In this document: positions 54,437 through 63,552 of the stretch, piece after piece | How the letters are laid out: the number at the start of each line of letters is the position of its first letter | Numbering within the stretch: position 1 is the first letter of the stretch | Source: Streptomyces sp. 11x1 | GTDB lineage: Bacteria > Actinomycetota > Actinomycetes > Streptomycetales > Streptomycetaceae | Length of the DNA: 64,000 nucleotides | Direction: 5' to 3' | Assembly: GCF_032598905.1 (NCBI RefSeq) | Contig: NZ_CP122458.1 | Span: 10,193,001-10,257,000 of the forward strand | Made by a program: the position numbers and the translations under genes | Notes under the pieces: generated by a model | What the model was told of the DNA's origin: nothing | Database searches by the model: none | What the model saw: the letters and a program-made list of their open reading frames with translations, nothing else

Positions 54437-56101
54437 TCAGTCGTCGACTCCGCATGAACTTCCGTCGTCGGGCAGCGTCCCGAACAGCAGGAAGTCGTCG
54501 ACCTTCGCGTGTACGCACTTCGAGGACCCGTAGCCGGTGTGCCCCTTGCCCTTGTTGTCCAGGACGACCGCCGAGGGGCCGAGCCGCTTCGCCGTCTCCA
54601 CGGTCCAGCGGTACGGAGTGGCCGGATCGCCCCGGGTGCCCACGAGCAGCATCTTCGGGGTGTCGACGTCGCGCACCTCCTCGCGGATGAAGTCGCTGCC
54701 CGCGGGGCGGCCGTAGCACATCAGCACCTGGGTGAGCCGGTACCGGCCGAACACGGGGGAGGCGTCCTCGTAGGCGGCGCGCAGGTCCCGCAGATTGTCG
54801 GTGAGCTTCCTGGCGGAGGGCCGGTCGGGGTCGTCGGCGCAGTTGATCGCCATGAGCGCGGCGGGGAGGTTGTCCAGCGGGATCTCCTCGATGTCGACCA
54901 GCCCGTCGTGCGGGGTCGCGGGGGCGGACGGAGTGGGATCGGGGGGTTCGTGCGGGCGGCCCGGCGCCGCGACGCGGTACGGGGCGGTCGGCGGGGCCAC
55001 GCGGTACGGGGTGGTCGGCGGGGCGAAGCCGCCGCCGGTGAGCGCCATGACGCCGCGCGTGTCGCCGTCGTGGACGAGCATGTTCAGCGCCTGGGTGAGC
55101 ATGGGCCACAGCTGTTCGCTGTAGAGGGCGTGGCCGATGGCGCCCACAAGATCCTGGCCCGTGAAGTCCGGCCCGAAGTCCGACGGCAGGGGGTGCTCGT
55201 CCAGCGAGTCGACCAGTGCCACGACCTGCTCACGGGCCGAGCGGGCGTCCTGCCCGAACGGGCACGTCAGCTCCTCGGTGCAGGCGTCGAGGTAGTCCTC
55301 CAGCGCCTTCTGCTGGCCCTGGGCGCCCACCAGACCCTGCTCGGTCAGCGGCTCGCTCAGGGTGTCCACCCCGTCGAGCGCCATCCGGCCCACCCGCTGG
55401 GGGAACTGCGCGGCGTACACCGCGCCCAGCCGGGTGCCGTAGGAGAAACCGAGGTAGTTGAGCTTCTTGTCGCCGAGGGCGGCGCGCATCACGTCGAGGT
55501 CGCGGGCGGCGTTGCGGGTGCCTATGTGCGGCAGCACCGGCCCGGAGTTCTCGCGGCACTCGGCGGCGGCCCGCCGCAGCCTCGCGAGCGCGGTCCCGGG
55601 GTCGTCGGCGTCCTCACCGCCGTCGGTGGCCTCCAGGGCCTCGTCGGTGCCGTCGCCGCAGCTGACCGGGGAGGAGCGGCCGACACCGCGCGGGTCGAAG
55701 GTCACGACGTCGTAGCCCTTGGTGAGGTCCATGAAGTTCTCGCCGCTGTAGGCGAGTTCGGGGACCCCGGGGCCGCCGGGGCCGCCGAAGTTCAGCAGCA
55801 GCGAGCCGCGTGCGTCGCCCGTGGCCCGGTAGCGGGCCATCGCCAGGTCGAGGGTGCCCGCCTGGGGCCGGGTGTAGTCGAGCGGCACGGTGACCTTGCC
55901 GCAGCGCAGATCCCGGGGCATCTCCACGCCCTCACACTTCGACCACTTGATCTTCTGGTCGTAGAAGCGGCTCAGGTCGGGCCGGGCGTCGTCCTTGTCG
56001 TCGTCGGCGCCCGCCGTCAGGGCGGGCAGCCCGGCGCCCAGCAGGGCGAGCACCGCGACCGCGGCTCCGGTGAGAGGGCGCCGTCTGTGCGTGGACCGCA
56101 T
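54437..56101 (-). CDS. Secreted alpha/beta hydrolase, tripeptidyl aminopeptidase (TAP) type
   Basis: A 554-aa exported serine peptidase-like hydrolase. Signal peptide residues 1-31. LLLNFGGPGGPGVPEL forms the oxyanion region, DVVTFDPRGVGRSSPVSC follows, the nucleophile is in LGFSYGTRLGAVYA, Asp near VGTRGDPATPYRWT, and His in NKGKGHTGYG. This matches Streptomyces lividans/clavuligerus SlpD/E/TAP proteases. In the lid domain a 27-bp tandem repeat (54972-55025) encodes two copies of APPTxPYRV within a Pro-rich insert that other family members, as I recall them, lack. Confidence 0.9.
   Translation of the reverse strand: MRSTHRRRPLTGAAVAVLALLGAGLPALTAGADDDKDDARPDLSRFYDQKIKWSKCEGVEMPRDLRCGKVTVPLDYTRPQAGTLDLAMARYRATGDARGSLLLNFGGPGGPGVPELAYSGENFMDLTKGYDVVTFDPRGVGRSSPVSCGDGTDEALEATDGGEDADDPGTALARLRRAAAECRENSGPVLPHIGTRNAARDLDVMRAALGDKKLNYLGFSYGTRLGAVYAAQFPQRVGRMALDGVDTLSEPLTEQGLVGAQGQQKALEDYLDACTEELTCPFGQDARSAREQVVALVDSLDEHPLPSDFGPDFTGQDLVGAIGHALYSEQLWPMLTQALNMLVHDGDTRGVMALTGGGFAPPTTPYRVAPPTAPYRVAAPGRPHEPPDPTPSAPATPHDGLVDIEEIPLDNLPAALMAINCADDPDRPSARKLTDNLRDLRAAYEDASPVFGRYRLTQVLMCYGRPAGSDFIREEVRDVDTPKMLLVGTRGDPATPYRWTVETAKRLGPSAVVLDNKGKGHTGYGSSKCVHAKVDDFLLFGTLPDDGSSCGVDD
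54972..55025 (-). repeat. 27-bp tandem repeat inside the peptidase gene
   Basis: Units 54972-54998 and 54999-55025 differ at two bases and keep the reading frame, adding nine residues per copy to a Pro-rich loop. Confidence 0.8.
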
Positions 56102-56429
56102 GCGTGCCTCCAGGGAAGCCCGGCCGGGGCGGCCGGGGACGACCCCCGGATCACCATAGGCGGCCCCCCGGGGCCACGCCTCCCGGCGGGCGGACCGTCC
56201 CGGAGTGCCGTACTCTGCGCCGCGCCAGGAGGCCCCGCCGGCGGTGCGCGGGGTCGCTCGTACGCGTGAAACGGGCCGCCGGACCGGCCTAGGCGCGCCG
56301 CGAGGTCGGCCGTGTCCGGCGTCGCGGGCGTGATCGGGCTTCGGCGAGGATGCTGCGGGGCACGGCCGACCACCGTCGCCCGCGGTCGCACGGCGGCCGC
56401 ACTCGCGACCTCAGCGAAGGAGCGCAGAG
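56102..56429. other. Divergent intergenic region, no gene seen
   Basis: The 328 bp between the peptidase and GNAT genes have no convincing frame. GC-rich inverted repeats occur near 56120-56200 (GGCCGGGG/CCCCCGG) but none is long. Confidence 0.45.
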
Positions 56430-57278
56430 ATGACCTCTCCGGGCCATCAGGACCTCGTCGTCACCCGGGCCGGCGTCGACGACTGGGCGGTGGTCGCCCG
56501 ATGGGCGGGGGACGAGGGCTGGAACCCGGGCCTGTCGGACCCGGCGTGCTTCTTCGCACAGGACCCCGAGGGCTTCTTCATCGGCCGGCTCGACGGGGAA
56601 CCGGTCTCCGCCGTCTCCGTCGTCACCTACGGCGACGACTACGCCTTCCTCGGCTTCTACCTGGTCCGCCCGGACCTGCGCGGCCGGGGCCACGGCCGCA
56701 CCACCTGGAAGACCGCGCTCGCCCACGCGGGCGACCGCACCGTGGGCCTCGACGGCGTGGTCGCGCAGCAGGACAACTACCGCCAGTCCGGCTTCGAGCC
56801 CGCCCATCGCACCTTCCGGTACTCCGGCGTGGTGCCGCGGACCGCCGTATCGGGCGATGTACGGCCCGTCGACGACGCCCGGCTCCTCGCGGCGTACGAC
56901 AACGCCTGCCACCCGGCCGACCGCCCCCGCTTCCTGGAGCGCTGGCTGACCGCCGACGGACACCGGGCCCTCGCGCGGATCGTCGACGGGCGGCTCACCG
57001 GCTACGGCGTCATCCGGCCCGGCCGGGACGCCCTGCGCATCGGCCCCCTGTTCGCCGACACCGCCGCGGACGCCCGCGCGCTGTTCGCCGGGCTCGCCGC
57101 CGAGGCCGACGGCCGTGAGCTGGCCGTCGACGTGCCGGAGCCGAACACGGCCGCCGTGGCGCTCGTCGAGGAGTACGGGCTGACCCCGTCCTTCGAGACG
57201 GCCCGTATGTACACCGGCCCGATCCGGCCGTACGCGGCGGAGCGGGTCTTCGGGGTCACGACCCTGGAGCTCGGCTAG
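56430..57278 (+). CDS. GNAT-family N-acetyltransferase
   Basis: A 282-aa double-domain acetyltransferase. The N-terminal GNAT domain shows ARWAGDEGWNPGLSDPACFF and the acetyl-CoA loop VRPDLRGRGHGRTTW (R/Q-x-x-G-x-G/A). The C-terminal part (VDGRLTGYGVIRPGRDAL, ALVEEYGLTPSFETARMYTG) resembles the YitH/DUF1248-type second half. Acceptor unknown. ATG 56430 has AAGGAG at 11 nt. The last 23 bp overlap the end of the convergent membrane acyltransferase gene. Confidence 0.88.
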   Translation: MTSPGHQDLVVTRAGVDDWAVVARWAGDEGWNPGLSDPACFFAQDPEGFFIGRLDGEPVSAVSVVTYGDDYAFLGFYLVRPDLRGRGHGRTTWKTALAHAGDRTVGLDGVVAQQDNYRQSGFEPAHRTFRYSGVVPRTAVSGDVRPVDDARLLAAYDNACHPADRPRFLERWLTADGHRALARIVDGRLTGYGVIRPGRDALRIGPLFADTAADARALFAGLAAEADGRELAVDVPEPNTAAVALVEEYGLTPSFETARMYTGPIRPYAAERVFGVTTLELG

Positions 57279-58431
57279 GGGCCTCCCGCCGGGCCTCCGC
57301 GGAAGCCTCGCGTCGGCCCTCCGCGGAGGCGGGAGCGGCGTCGCCCGGCGGGGCGGCGTCGCTCTTCCTGAAGGCCCACTCCATGCGCGGCTCGACGACA
57401 CAGCGGAGCACGGCCCGTACGGGGGAGGTGCACAGCAGCGTGATGCCGCCGACCGCCACCGCCGTGACCGCGAGTTCCCCGAGCGGGGTGTGCAGCCACT
57501 CGACGGCGTACCAGTCCCGAAAACGCGCCCATTTGATCACGAAGCCGTGCAGCAGATAGCCGTACATCGTGCCCGCGCCCAGCGCCGTGAACCACAGGTG
57601 CCGACCCGGCACCCAGGCCAGGAAGCAGGCCGTCAGCAGCACCGCCAGAGCGAACAGGGCGGGCGTGGTCAGCAGGCCGGCCCAGCGGGTGACGCCCTGG
57701 CCGGTGACGCTGCCCCGGTGGTAGAACCAGCCCGCGTCGAACCACGGGGCCACCCAGTACGCCACCACGAGCGCTCCCAGACCGACCGGGAGCAGCGACA
57801 GCCGTACCCGGCGCGTGCGCAGCCGTTCGAAATGCGAGGGCCGCAGGGTCAGGCCCAGCACGAAGAACGGCAGGAAACCCAGCACCCGCTGGATGGAGAC
57901 GTCGCCGCCGAGATCGGGTGAGACCGCCGCCAGCGTCGCCAGGCCCAGCGCGACCGGCAGCGGGTGACGCAGCATCAGCCACAGCGGTGTCGTCAGCCGC
58001 CAGATGAACAGCGCGACCAGGAACCACATCACGTACCAGGGGTCCAGCAGGCTCAGCGGATAGCCCGGGTCGTCCTGCGCCCACCGGTAGAAGAGCGTGT
58101 ACGCCGTCTCGAACACGACGTACGGCAGGGTCACGCCCGTCAGCAGCCGTTTCAGCCGGCCGGGCGCCATGTCGAAACTCCGCGAGAAATACCCGGAGAT
58201 CACGGCGAAGGCCGGCATGTGGAACGCGTAGACCGTCAGGTACGCGGCCGTGGCCGCCCGACTGCCGTACGTCAGCGGCTCCCACGCGTGCCCGCAGGCC
58301 ACCAGGACGATGGTGAGGTACTTCGCGTTGTCGAAGTACGGGTCCCGCGAGGTCCGCCCCGCCCGGGGCGCCTTCCCCTCGGGTGGGGCGGCGGGGGAGG
58401 GGCGGGTGTGCTGCACCACGTCTTCGGGCAT
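57256..58431 (-). CDS. Membrane acyltransferase-3 family protein
   Basis: A 391-aa integral membrane protein with about ten hydrophobic helices. The N-terminal DPYFDNAKYLTIVLVACGHA and HMPAFAVISGYFSRSF are the conserved helix 1 and helix 2-3 regions of acyltransferase-3/OpgC proteins; YLLHGFVI is near the end. They O-acylate glycans or antibiotics at the membrane. ATG 58431 is chosen because similarity starts just after; RBS spacing is poor. The C-terminal 35 residues are a charged Ala/Glu/Arg repeat (EGRREASAEARREA). Confidence 0.85.
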   Translation of the reverse strand: MPEDVVQHTRPSPAAPPEGKAPRAGRTSRDPYFDNAKYLTIVLVACGHAWEPLTYGSRAATAAYLTVYAFHMPAFAVISGYFSRSFDMAPGRLKRLLTGVTLPYVVFETAYTLFYRWAQDDPGYPLSLLDPWYVMWFLVALFIWRLTTPLWLMLRHPLPVALGLATLAAVSPDLGGDVSIQRVLGFLPFFVLGLTLRPSHFERLRTRRVRLSLLPVGLGALVVAYWVAPWFDAGWFYHRGSVTGQGVTRWAGLLTTPALFALAVLLTACFLAWVPGRHLWFTALGAGTMYGYLLHGFVIKWARFRDWYAVEWLHTPLGELAVTAVAVGGITLLCTSPVRAVLRCVVEPRMEWAFRKSDAAPPGDAAPASAEGRREASAEARREAPSRAPGS

Positions 58432-58591
58432 CGCTGAGAGGTCTCCGGACGAAACGACGACTGAACCCGGACCGCCTGCCCCGTCCCGCCGGTCCCAGTC
58501 GTCCTCGACCACATGACCGATGGTTTTGGCGTGGAACCGCCGGTGCGTTCCCACCCGCCCGACCGACTTGGGCACCGGGGCCCGCCCGTAG

Positions 58592-58606
58592 CACCACCGG
58601 GTGGTG
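58592..58606. promoter_or_regulatory. 15-bp palindrome CACCACC-G-GGTGGTG
   Basis: Perfect 7-bp arms in the divergent region between the membrane acyltransferase and GNAT genes, 56 bp before ATG 58662. Possible operator. Confidence 0.4.
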
Positions 58607-58661
58607 AGAAAGCGGATGAATTCCGTTGCCAGGGCGAACGACTGGTGATGGAGTGAGCACC

Positions 58662-59456
58662 ATGGATCACGCTGCGGTGCTGGCACTGTTCGACCGGGAC
58701 ATGCGAGAGGGGGCCCGCCCCGACGGGCCCGGGGCCCGGATCGAGCGCGTGGGCGGAGTGGTGCGCCAGGTGGGTTCCGAGCAGGGCTGGAGCGGTGTCG
58801 TCTGGTCCGACCTCGACGAGGCGGGCGCCGACGCGGCGATCACCGAGCAGATCCGGTACTTCTCCGGGCTCGGACGCGACTTCGAATGGAAGCTGTACGG
58901 CCACGATCTCCCCGTCGACCTGGGAAGACGCCTGCGCGCGGCCGGCTTCACGCCCGCTCCGGAGGAGACGCTGATGGTCGCCGAGGTCGCCGACCTGACC
59001 CTCGACGTCGAGCCGCCCGAGGGCGTGCGGATCCTGCCGGTCACCGACCGCGCGGGCGTGGACCTGGTGGCCGACGTCCATGAGAAGGCCTTCGGCACGG
59101 ACAGCTCCCGGATGCGCCACCAGTTGCTGGCCCAACTCACCGGCGACACCGAGACGGTGGTGGCCGTCGTGGCCCTCGCCGGGGACGTACCGGTGAGCGC
59201 CGCCCGGATGGAGTTGCTGCCCCACACCCGTTTCGCCGGGCTCTGGGGCGGTGGCACCGTCGAGGGCTGGCGCGGCCGGGGCGTCTACCGGGCCCTGGTC
59301 GCCCACCGCGCCCGCGTCGCGGCCGACCGCGGCTACCGCTACGTCCAGGTCGACGCGCTGGCCCGCAGCCGCCCGATCCTGGCCCGTCTGGGTTTCGAGC
59401 CGCTCACGACCACCACGCCGTACGAGTACGCGGTGGGCAGCGCGGCCGCTGCCTGA
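58662..59456 (+). CDS. GNAT-family N-acetyltransferase
   Basis: A 264-aa acetyltransferase with the C-terminal GNAT core: AARMELLPHTRFAGLWGGGT, VEGWRGRGVYRALVAHRARV (acetyl-CoA pyrophosphate loop) and YRYVQVDALARSRPILARLGF. ATG 58662 has GGAG at 8 nt; GTG 58653 is possible. Substrate unknown. It converges with the next GNAT gene, leaving 7 bp. Confidence 0.88.
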   Translation: MDHAAVLALFDRDMREGARPDGPGARIERVGGVVRQVGSEQGWSGVVWSDLDEAGADAAITEQIRYFSGLGRDFEWKLYGHDLPVDLGRRLRAAGFTPAPEETLMVAEVADLTLDVEPPEGVRILPVTDRAGVDLVADVHEKAFGTDSSRMRHQLLAQLTGDTETVVAVVALAGDVPVSAARMELLPHTRFAGLWGGGTVEGWRGRGVYRALVAHRARVAADRGYRYVQVDALARSRPILARLGFEPLTTTTPYEYAVGSAAAA

Positions 59457-59463
59457 GCGCCGG

Positions 59464-60342
59464 TCACAGGTCGAGCTGGTACTCGGTCGCCGTGTGCGTC
59501 GGCCGGTAGCCGAGCGCGTCGTTGACCTGGCGCATGGGGACGTTCTCCTCGGCGGTGTCGGTGAGCAGGGCCAGGTCCGGGGCCAGGGCGTGGGCGTGGC
59601 GGATCGCCTCCGCCTTCATCCGCAGCCCGAGGCCGTGGCCCCGGTGCTCGGGCAGCACCGCGGTGCCGTAGTGCTGCCCCTCGCCCTTTCCGTCACCCGG
59701 CAGGACCAGCTCCGAGAAGCCGACGATCGTGCCGCTCGACGTGTGTACGGCGGCCACCGTGTACAGCGTGTCGCCGCGCCGCGCGATCGCCTCGGCGGCC
59801 GCCACGACCCGCTCGACGTCCCAGACGACCTTGCCGTAGTCGGTGTCGCCCATCGGCATGTCGTCCATCGCGCGGCGCGAGGCGGCGTAGGTGCGGGCGA
59901 GCGACGTCGGTACGACGCCCGTCCACCGGGTCAAGTGGTAGCCCGGGCAGGGCTGCTGGAGTATCCGGGTGATGCGGTCCGGGTCGATTTCGGAGAGTTC
60001 GAGCCGGGCGTACGTCAGGGTCAGCACCCGGCGGAAACCACGCGCCGCGAGGAACGCGTCGCCGGGGGAGCCCCGGTCGGCCTGGGCGACGACGGCGCGG
60101 CGCCGGTCGTCCCGGGCCGAGATGATCGCCGCGTCGAGCAGCGCCGTACCGACACCCCGCTGCCGCTCGGCCGGGTGCACGGAGACCTCCAGCTCCGCGA
60201 GATGGGTCTGCCCCTCCTTGGTGAACAGCCGCAGGAAGGCCGTCCCGAGGGGGGTGCCGTCCTCGCCGGTCGCCAGCCAGACGAGCCGACGGCTCGACGG
60301 GGTGACGGCGGGGTCGGTGAGATGGGTGACGCGCGGGGACAA
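59464..60342 (-). CDS. Tandem GNAT N-acetyltransferase
   Basis: A 292-aa protein with two GNAT domains. First CoA loop: VHPAERQRGVGTALLDAAI; second: VLPEHRGHGLGLRMKAEAI with TDTAEENVPMRQVNDALGYR. This mycothiol-synthase-like double arrangement is common in actinobacteria; the known MshD differs, so I do not assign that role. TTG 60342 is supported by GGAGGG 4-5 nt upstream. Confidence 0.88.
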   Translation of the reverse strand: MSPRVTHLTDPAVTPSSRRLVWLATGEDGTPLGTAFLRLFTKEGQTHLAELEVSVHPAERQRGVGTALLDAAIISARDDRRRAVVAQADRGSPGDAFLAARGFRRVLTLTYARLELSEIDPDRITRILQQPCPGYHLTRWTGVVPTSLARTYAASRRAMDDMPMGDTDYGKVVWDVERVVAAAEAIARRGDTLYTVAAVHTSSGTIVGFSELVLPGDGKGEGQHYGTAVLPEHRGHGLGLRMKAEAIRHAHALAPDLALLTDTAEENVPMRQVNDALGYRPTHTATEYQLDL

Positions 60343-60461
60343 CGGCCCTCCGGGAAGGTCGACGGGCGAACGGCGGCGCCCGGCGACGCTAGCCGCCGGG
60401 CGCGATCACCCGCAACGAGATTCCGTACGTGCGCAGGCGCCCGTCGTCGCTCCCGGGCCGC

Positions 60462-60725
60462 TCAGCGGCGAGCCCGGCCGCGGTCCAGTGCCACGATTCC
60501 CAGGGCCGCCAGGGCGATCTGGATCAGCCACTCGACCCAGTCGACGCCGCCGGTGTCGGCCACACCGATCCCCGCCGCGATCGCACTGCCGATCAGCGCG
60601 GCGACGATGCCCACAAGGATCGTCAGCAGGATGCCGATGCGCTGCCGACCCGGTATGACGAGCCGGCCGAGCACACCTATGACAATGCCGATGACGATGG
60701 CGCTGATGATGCCGTCGATCTCCAT
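60462..60725 (-). CDS. GlsB/YeaQ/YmgE-type stress membrane protein
   Basis: An 87-aa protein with three hydrophobic segments: GIISAIVIGIVIGVLGRLVI, IGILLTILVGIVAALIGSAI and a C-terminal LIQIALAALGIVALD. The GRLVIPGRQRIG loop is the transglycosylase-associated/YeaQ signature. Such proteins are induced by envelope or oxidative stress. ATG 60725. Confidence 0.9.
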   Translation of the reverse strand: MEIDGIISAIVIGIVIGVLGRLVIPGRQRIGILLTILVGIVAALIGSAIAAGIGVADTGGVDWVEWLIQIALAALGIVALDRGRARR

Positions 60726-60812
60726 CTGAACTCCGCCCCTTGTCGTCGGGATCTCCGCAACCGTGCGAGTGCCCTTCGAACGCGAGTGCAGTCCGTTTCC
60801 GTTTCACCTTCT

Positions 60813-61352
60813 TCACGGGCCCGGCACCCATCCCGTGACGGCGAGCGCCTCCGCCGCGATGTCCATGACGGTGCGCCCGTCCGTCGGGACACGGACGGTG
60901 TCCGCCGGCGCCCGTTCGTCCAGCAGTCGTGCCTTGCGCGCGCTGCCGGTCAGCTCCCGCTCCAGCTCGGAGCCGATCTCCCGCCCCCGGAGCCGTCGCT
61001 CGGTCGTCTCGTCCGAGGCGGTCAGGAGCACCCGCACGATCCGGACGTCGGCGCCCATGGCCCGCCGGAAGGTGTCGGCCGTCCCGGAGAGCACGCTCAG
61101 GGTGTTCGTGTAGACGAGCCGACGGTGACCGAGGGCAGCGTAGTTGCCCCACACTGCGGTGAGGTTGCGCTCCACGAGCGCGGCGCGCTGCGGATCGTCC
61201 GCGGGCGCCGGGTGCACCTGCCCCATGAAGTCGCCCTCGATGAGGGCGTGCGGGACCTCGGCGACCCGCAGCCGGTCGGAGATCTCCCAGCCCACGGTCG
61301 ACTTGCCGACCCCGGCCCGGCCGCCGATGAGCAGCACCTCGGCACGATCCAT
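60813..61352 (-). CDS. P-loop ATPase/kinase, small AAA family
   Basis: A 179-aa nucleoside-kinase-like protein. Walker A is IGGRAGVGKSTVGWEI; a later HALIEGDFMGQVHP provides an acidic substrate-site motif; RRLRGREIGSELERE looks like a lid. Substrate unknown. Its ATG directly follows the stop of the upstream APH-like gene (TAGATG), so the two were meant to be co-translated. Confidence 0.85.
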   Translation of the reverse strand: MDRAEVLLIGGRAGVGKSTVGWEISDRLRVAEVPHALIEGDFMGQVHPAPADDPQRAALVERNLTAVWGNYAALGHRRLVYTNTLSVLSGTADTFRRAMGADVRIVRVLLTASDETTERRLRGREIGSELERELTGSARKARLLDERAPADTVRVPTDGRTVMDIAAEALAVTGWVPGP

Positions 61353-62581
61353 CTAGTCCACCATCTCCGTGAAACCGAGGCCGGGATGTCTCTGGCAGTG
61401 CAGGGCCCTGCGGATCACCGCCGCCGGGTCGCCCTCGTGGTACGGCCGTTCCGAGGGCTCGATGCCGTCGAGGAACTCCTGGTAGCGCACGGCGTACGTG
61501 AGGTGTGCCAGTGGCTCGGCCAGGGCCAGTGCGCGGGCCGGGTCGCTCCGCGGGGCGTGGGTCCTCCAGGCGTCGGCCCAGACCCGGACGGCCGTGCCGC
61601 GTACCGCCTCGGGGAGGAAGTCGTACAGGCGCAGACAGTCCAGTACGGGGTTGCCCCAGTGGGCGTCGGCGAAGTCCATGACGACCGGTGACCGGCCGTC
61701 ACCGCGCCAGTTGCCCGGGTGGAAGTCGGCGTGCACCAGCGTGGCGGGGAGGCCGCACTCGGCGAGCCGCTCCCAGCGGCCCGTCAACTCGCGTGCCCTG
61801 TCCTGTTCCTGTGCGGTGAGGTCCGGTGCGGCCGGTCCGTCGAGCAGGTCACGCACCAGCTCGGTCAGGACCGGGTCCCGCCGGTCCCGGAGACGCGGCG
61901 GTTCGCGGCCGGCCAGGGCGGCCTGCGCGGCGACCGTACGGCGTACTCCCGCCTCGACCGTCGCGGCGTCGGCCGCCCAGCAGCCCTCTCCCGGGACGTG
62001 CTCCAGCAGCATCCGGCGCTCGTCGGCGACGAGGACCGTCGGGACGAGTCCCGCGTCGACGCGGGCGAACGCGGCGATGACGGCGGCCTCGTCGGATGCG
62101 AAGCGCGGTGTCGCCTTGAGCCAGACCGGCCCCTGCCCGGTGGGCAGCCTGCAGAGACCCGCCAGGTTCCAGGTCCGCCGCTGCCGGACCGGTCCGGTCA
62201 CCGGCCGCCCCAGCGCGGCCAGGGTCCGCGAGGCCCAGCCGAGCAGTTCACGCAGCCCGTCTGCGCGTGCCCACGGGGAGCGCAGGCGTTGTCCGTCTCC
62301 AGCAGGGCGCGCGTCCCCCGATCCGCGGGGCGGAGCGCCGGGCTGCCTGGGGCGGGAGGCTCCAACGCCTCGACGTGGTACGTCACATGCCCGTCGCGCC
62401 CGCCCTCACCGCCGTCGACACGCAGCAGCCGCACCACGTACACGGCCACCCCGAGCGCGCGTTCCAGCCGCTCCACGACGGGCTTGACCTCGGCCCACCA
62501 CGGGACATCGACGGGGAAGGGGCCGGTGACGCCCAGCAGGTCCGCACCCGAGGTCACCAGGGCGCTGAAGGTTCGGCTCAC
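61353..62581 (-). pseudogene. APH-family phosphotransferase with a single-base frameshift
   Basis: The 3' part (from about 62286 down) is a good APH kinase: TWNLAGLCRLPT, PVWLKATPRF, LVHADFHPGNWRGDG (catalytic loop) and VVMDFADAHWGNP. The N-terminal part of the same protein lies in another frame: TGPFPVDVPWWAEVKPVVER and DGHVTYHVEALEPPAPG. The frames meet at GACAACGCC/TGCGCTCC; one extra base there would give DNALRSPWARADGLRELL. The APH frame has no start codon until GTG 62201, which would remove the N-lobe. True mutation or sequencing error cannot be told apart here. Start GTG 62581 or 62557 uncertain. Confidence 0.75.
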
Positions 62582-62610
62582 CGCGACAGTGTGCGGCGCG
62601 CCCTCGACAA

Positions 62611-62640
62611 TTGAAATGCAGGTAATTACCTGCATAACGT
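62611..62640 (+). promoter_or_regulatory. Promoter with ArsR operator palindrome in the spacer
   Basis: TTGAAA (62611-62616), an 18-nt spacer and TAACGT (62635-62640) form a promoter. ATGCAGGTAATTACCTGCAT at 62616-62635 is a perfect 20-bp palindrome filling the spacer, an ideal repressor site for the ArsR-type protein encoded just downstream. The divergent APH gene may also be affected. Confidence 0.7.
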
Positions 62641-62669
62641 GGGGTGTGCGATCAGAGAGCGATCCCGGC

Positions 62670-63440
62670 ATGGACAAGGTCTTCAAGGCGCTGGCCGACG
62701 AGACCCGCAGAAGGCTGCTGGACCGGCTGCACGAACACAACGGGCAGACCCTGGGCGAGCTGTGTGCGCGGATCGACATGGCGCGGCAGTCGGTGACGCA
62801 ACACCTGGGTGTCCTGGAGGCCGCCAACCTGGTCAGCACGGTGCGGCGGGGGCGGGAGAAGCTGCACTACCTCAATCCGGTCCCGCTCCACGAGATGCAG
62901 GAGCGGTGGATCGACAAGTTCGAGCGCCCCCGGCTGAGAGCGCTCGGTGCCGTGAAACGACGAGCCGAGGAAGCCATGACCGACAAGCCCACATTCGTGT
63001 ACGTCACCTACATCGCGAGCACGCCCGAGAAGGTCTGGGAGGCGCTGACCAGCACGGATCTGACCGCCGACTACTGGGGGCACCGCAACGAGTCGGACTG
63101 GCGGCAGGGCTCGCGCTGGGCCCATGTCCGCACCGACGGCTCCGGTGTCGAGGACGTCGTCGGCACGGTCGTGGTGAGCGAGCCTCCGACCCGGCTGGTC
63201 ACCACCTGGGCCTCCCCGGGGGGCGAGGGCAAGGAGGAGACCTACTCGCGGGTCACCTTCGACATCGAGCCGCACGCCGACATCGTGCGGCTCACCGTGA
63301 CCCACGAGGATCTCCAGGACGAAGGCGCGCTCGCCGAGGTGTCCTTCGGCTGGCCCGCGGTGCTGTCCAACCTCAAGTCGCTGCTGGAGACCGGCCGTGT
63401 CCTGCCGCAGGAGCCGTGGAAGGTGCCGGCCCGAGGATGA
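62670..63440 (+). CDS. ArsR-type HTH fused to SRPBCC (AHSA1) domain
   Basis: A 256-aa two-domain regulator. Residues 1-95: winged helix MDKVFKALADETRRRLLDRL and DMARQSVTQHLGVLEAANLV, no metal-binding CxC motif. Residues ~105-250: SRPBCC domain starting FVYVTYIASTPEKVWEALTS, with DYWGHRNESDWRQGSRW and WPAVLSNLKSLLETG. The SRPBCC cavity probably binds a hydrophobic ligand that changes DNA binding. Often the two domains are separate neighbouring genes; here they are one protein. ATG 62670; the strong palindrome upstream fits autorepression. Confidence 0.92.
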   Translation: MDKVFKALADETRRRLLDRLHEHNGQTLGELCARIDMARQSVTQHLGVLEAANLVSTVRRGREKLHYLNPVPLHEMQERWIDKFERPRLRALGAVKRRAEEAMTDKPTFVYVTYIASTPEKVWEALTSTDLTADYWGHRNESDWRQGSRWAHVRTDGSGVEDVVGTVVVSEPPTRLVTTWASPGGEGKEETYSRVTFDIEPHADIVRLTVTHEDLQDEGALAEVSFGWPAVLSNLKSLLETGRVLPQEPWKVPARG

Positions 63441-63485
63441 GCGGCGGATCGCCCGACCGGGAACGGCGGCGGCCGCCCGAGGATG

Positions 63486-63526
63486 AACGGCGACGGCCGG
63501 TCCGCCTGAGCGGATCGGCCGCCGTT
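63486..63526. terminator. Bidirectional hairpin terminator
   Basis: AACGGCGACGGCCGGTCCGC (63486-63505), loop CTGA, and GCGGATCGGCCGCCGTT (63510-63526) form a long stem with a small bulge between the convergent ArsR-SRPBCC and SPW genes. Confidence 0.7.
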
Positions 63527-63552
63527 ACCCCTCGCGGGCGTTCTGGTCACCC

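Noticed and set aside
59464..60342. Naming the tandem GNAT as mycothiol synthase (MshD)
   Set aside because: Two GNAT domains fit, but key MshD sequence blocks that I recall are not visible, and tandem GNATs are common in actinobacteria.
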